From Malurus cyaneus samueli (Eukaryota; Chordata; Aves; Passeriformes; Maluridae), in contig CM019217.1 in the NCBI GenBank assembly GCA_009741485.1, forward strand, positions 30,661,586 to 30,725,585: a stretch of DNA of 64,000 nt, in the 5' to 3' direction. This document shows, piece after piece, positions 62,930-64,000 of this stretch. Made by a program: the position numbers and the translations under genes. Positions within the stretch are counted from its first letter, which is position 1, and every line of letters begins with the position of its first letter. The notes beneath the pieces were generated by a model. That model saw only the letters and a program-made list of their open reading frames with translations. It did no database searches and was not told where the DNA came from.

Positions 62930-62935
62930 TTTATT
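62930..62935 (-). promoter_or_regulatory. AATAAA polyadenylation signal in the 5' LTR
   Basis: Plus-strand TTTATT reads AATAAA on the coding strand. It lies about 500 bases downstream of the TATA box and about 135 bases before the inner end of the LTR. Confidence 0.6.
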
Positions 62936-63440
62936 AACACAATGCCCACAGAACACAGATAAAAGTAACGGTTGTTCAGAGAAAAACCCCCGCGCACGCG
63001 TGGCGACAAGGCATGCCCCGCGACAAGATACAGGGTAAGGTTAGCTATTCAAAACCCCCCCCACGCAGTGCCGACAAGATGGCGCCTCCGTCCCGGGAAA
63101 AAGAAACAAAATAAAAACAAAACCGCGTGGCCGTTCTGTAACAGTGGCAAAAGAAAAAAAACCAAGAAACCTGTACTACAGTCTTTCTGCTGCCAGCCCG
63201 GTCTCCTTCCACAATCCCTGAGGAGGTGAAACCGCGCGGTTTTTCTCCCGGGAGAGGACAGACGGGGGGTCTGAGGAGATCTGCCGAAGCTAACAGCCGA
63301 ACTGTAACAGTGTAACTGCTGTAACTGGTAACTTCTGCGAGCAGAAGGACTCCCACGGAGAAAAGCTGAGCCAGAGCGGAGCTGGAAAAAAAAAAAGCTG
63401 CAGAGCGGAGCTGGAAAGAGCTCCGATGTGGCAGCGCTGG

Positions 63441-63449
63441 CTTTTTAAA
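63441..63449 (-). promoter_or_regulatory. TATA box of the 5' LTR
   Basis: The plus strand reads CTTTTTAAA, a TATA-like box on the coding strand. The matching site in the other LTR is at about 57415-57423. It precedes the cap-proximal tandem repeat by about 25-30 bases, the usual spacing to a transcription start. Confidence 0.6.
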
Positions 63450-63570
63450 CGCCCGCGCTGCCTTTCAGCAGCCACGCGCTCTTTTCGGGTTACTTTAAAG
63501 AACAGTGTATCTTTTGGGCTATATACCAACGAAAAGGAATACAGAACAAATTGGCACAAAATCACCCAAA

Positions 63571-63576
63571 CGCCTA
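63571..63576. repeat. Target-site duplication, right copy
   Basis: CGCCTA lies beside the outer end of the right LTR and matches AGCCTA at 56741-56746 in five of six positions. The exact LTR boundary here is uncertain by two or three bases, because the expected terminal CA is followed by AA. Confidence 0.6.
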
Positions 63577-64000
63577 GTAAGAATGAATGCCATGTGATGT
63601 TCATCAATTAATCATGAAATGTTCTTCTTCTAAAACAATGAAGTTGTTGAGGCACTTCAACACATATAATGGCAAAAAATGATGTCACTAGAATAAATAC
63701 AGTATTTTGCTGTAACTACAGGAAACAATACTATGAAAGACAATAAATAATGATTCTTCAGGGTAAATAGTACTTTTCAGCTATTCTCCATCTGCCTCCT
63801 GCAGGGGAAATTACTGAATGTAGAAAGTGTGCCTTGGTCTCTGGTGCAGTCTGTGCAAGAATGAAAGTATTGGTGGAACCTTGCCCCAGAGCATAGGATT
63901 TTACCTCCAATCATTATGAACTCAGTGCTTCACAGTTCTTAGTGGACTCGTAAGGGATATTACTGTCAATTTGGTTGTGGTTTTCTCTCAGAAATTAAGC
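63577..64000. other. AT-rich non-coding flank
   Basis: Host sequence to the right of the provirus. I see no gene, repeat or motif. It should be contiguous with the sequence ending at 56746 in an allele or species lacking the insertion. Confidence 0.7.

Larger units (their letters stand above)
56747..63571 (-). mobile_element. Endogenous retrovirus, class II (ERVK/betaretrovirus-like), env-less
   Basis: A nearly full-length provirus of about 6.8 kb in minus orientation. Order from right to left: 5' LTR, lysine-tRNA-type primer binding site, leader with a hydrophobic open frame, gag, protease, reverse transcriptase, RNase H, integrase, microsatellite, polypurine-like tract, 3' LTR. The LTRs are clearly homologous, nine-tenths or so identical by eye, with many of the differences being homopolymer length changes. 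A short duplication with the core GCCTA flanks the element. There is no env between integrase and the 3' LTR. Gag and pol are interrupted by multiple frameshifts and stops, so the copy is not expected to be functional. The gag and pol peptides resemble a group that is very common in bird genomes. Confidence 0.92.
62795..63571 (-). repeat. 5' LTR of the provirus (promoter copy)
   Basis: About 777 bp. It has the same order of elements as the left LTR: TATA-like TTTAAAAAG (63441-63449), a cap-proximal tandem repeat, and AATAAA at 62930-62935. It lies upstream of the primer binding site, so this is the copy that would drive transcription, towards lower coordinates. It is slightly shorter than the other LTR, mainly through many one- or two-base losses in homopolymers. 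Confidence 0.9.

Noticed and set aside
1..64000. CRISPR arrays, operons, tRNA or rRNA genes
   Set aside because: No regularly spaced repeats, tRNA-like cloverleaf or rRNA sequence was seen, and the window is clearly vertebrate.

Overview
This 64 kb window looks like AT-rich, gene-poor vertebrate DNA, most likely from a bird and probably a songbird. No exon of a recognisable host protein-coding gene was found on either strand. Host DNA fills about 1-56,746 and 63,577-64,000. It reads as intergenic or deep intronic sequence with poly(A)/poly(T) tracts, short tandem duplications, a few GC-richer blocks and three small runs of N (7768-7782, 22605-22614, 46158-46162). The avian assignment rests on the solo LTR at 20,798-21,379, whose sequence matches the common avian ERVL-type LTR as I remember it, on the bird-type gag-pol provirus, and on the lack of mammalian SINEs. 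None of this was checked against a database.

The main feature is an endogenous retrovirus of about 6.8 kb at 56,747-63,571, inserted on the minus strand. Its 5' LTR is on the right (about 62,795-63,571) and its 3' LTR on the left (about 56,747-57,552), and a short target duplication containing GCCTA flanks both. Reading leftwards from the right LTR, it has a lysine-tRNA-type primer binding site, a short hydrophobic open frame in the leader, a broken gag, a protease frame still open across its active site, and broken reverse transcriptase, RNase H and integrase regions. A microsatellite and a polypurine-like tract come next, then the 3' LTR. There is no env. Primer type and gene order place it with the class II (ERVK/betaretrovirus-like) elements. 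Many single-base frameshifts and some stops interrupt gag and pol, so it is annotated as pseudogenes.

The second clear mobile element is the solo ERVL-type LTR, complete with TATA box, ATTAAA signal and a 5-bp TCACC target duplication. A third block (about 48,590-50,040) is GC-richer and probably LTR-derived, but I could not place its ends. A pyrimidine-rich stretch near 30.7-31.1 kb weakly resembles an old L2/CR1-type LINE fragment.

The points most worth a second look are all in the provirus: the hydrophobic leader frame, the hydrophobic start of Gag, the missing Gag zinc knuckle, the missing env, the paired YY1-like motifs in the LTR, and the homopolymer-indel pattern separating the two LTRs, which may be assembly error rather than age.
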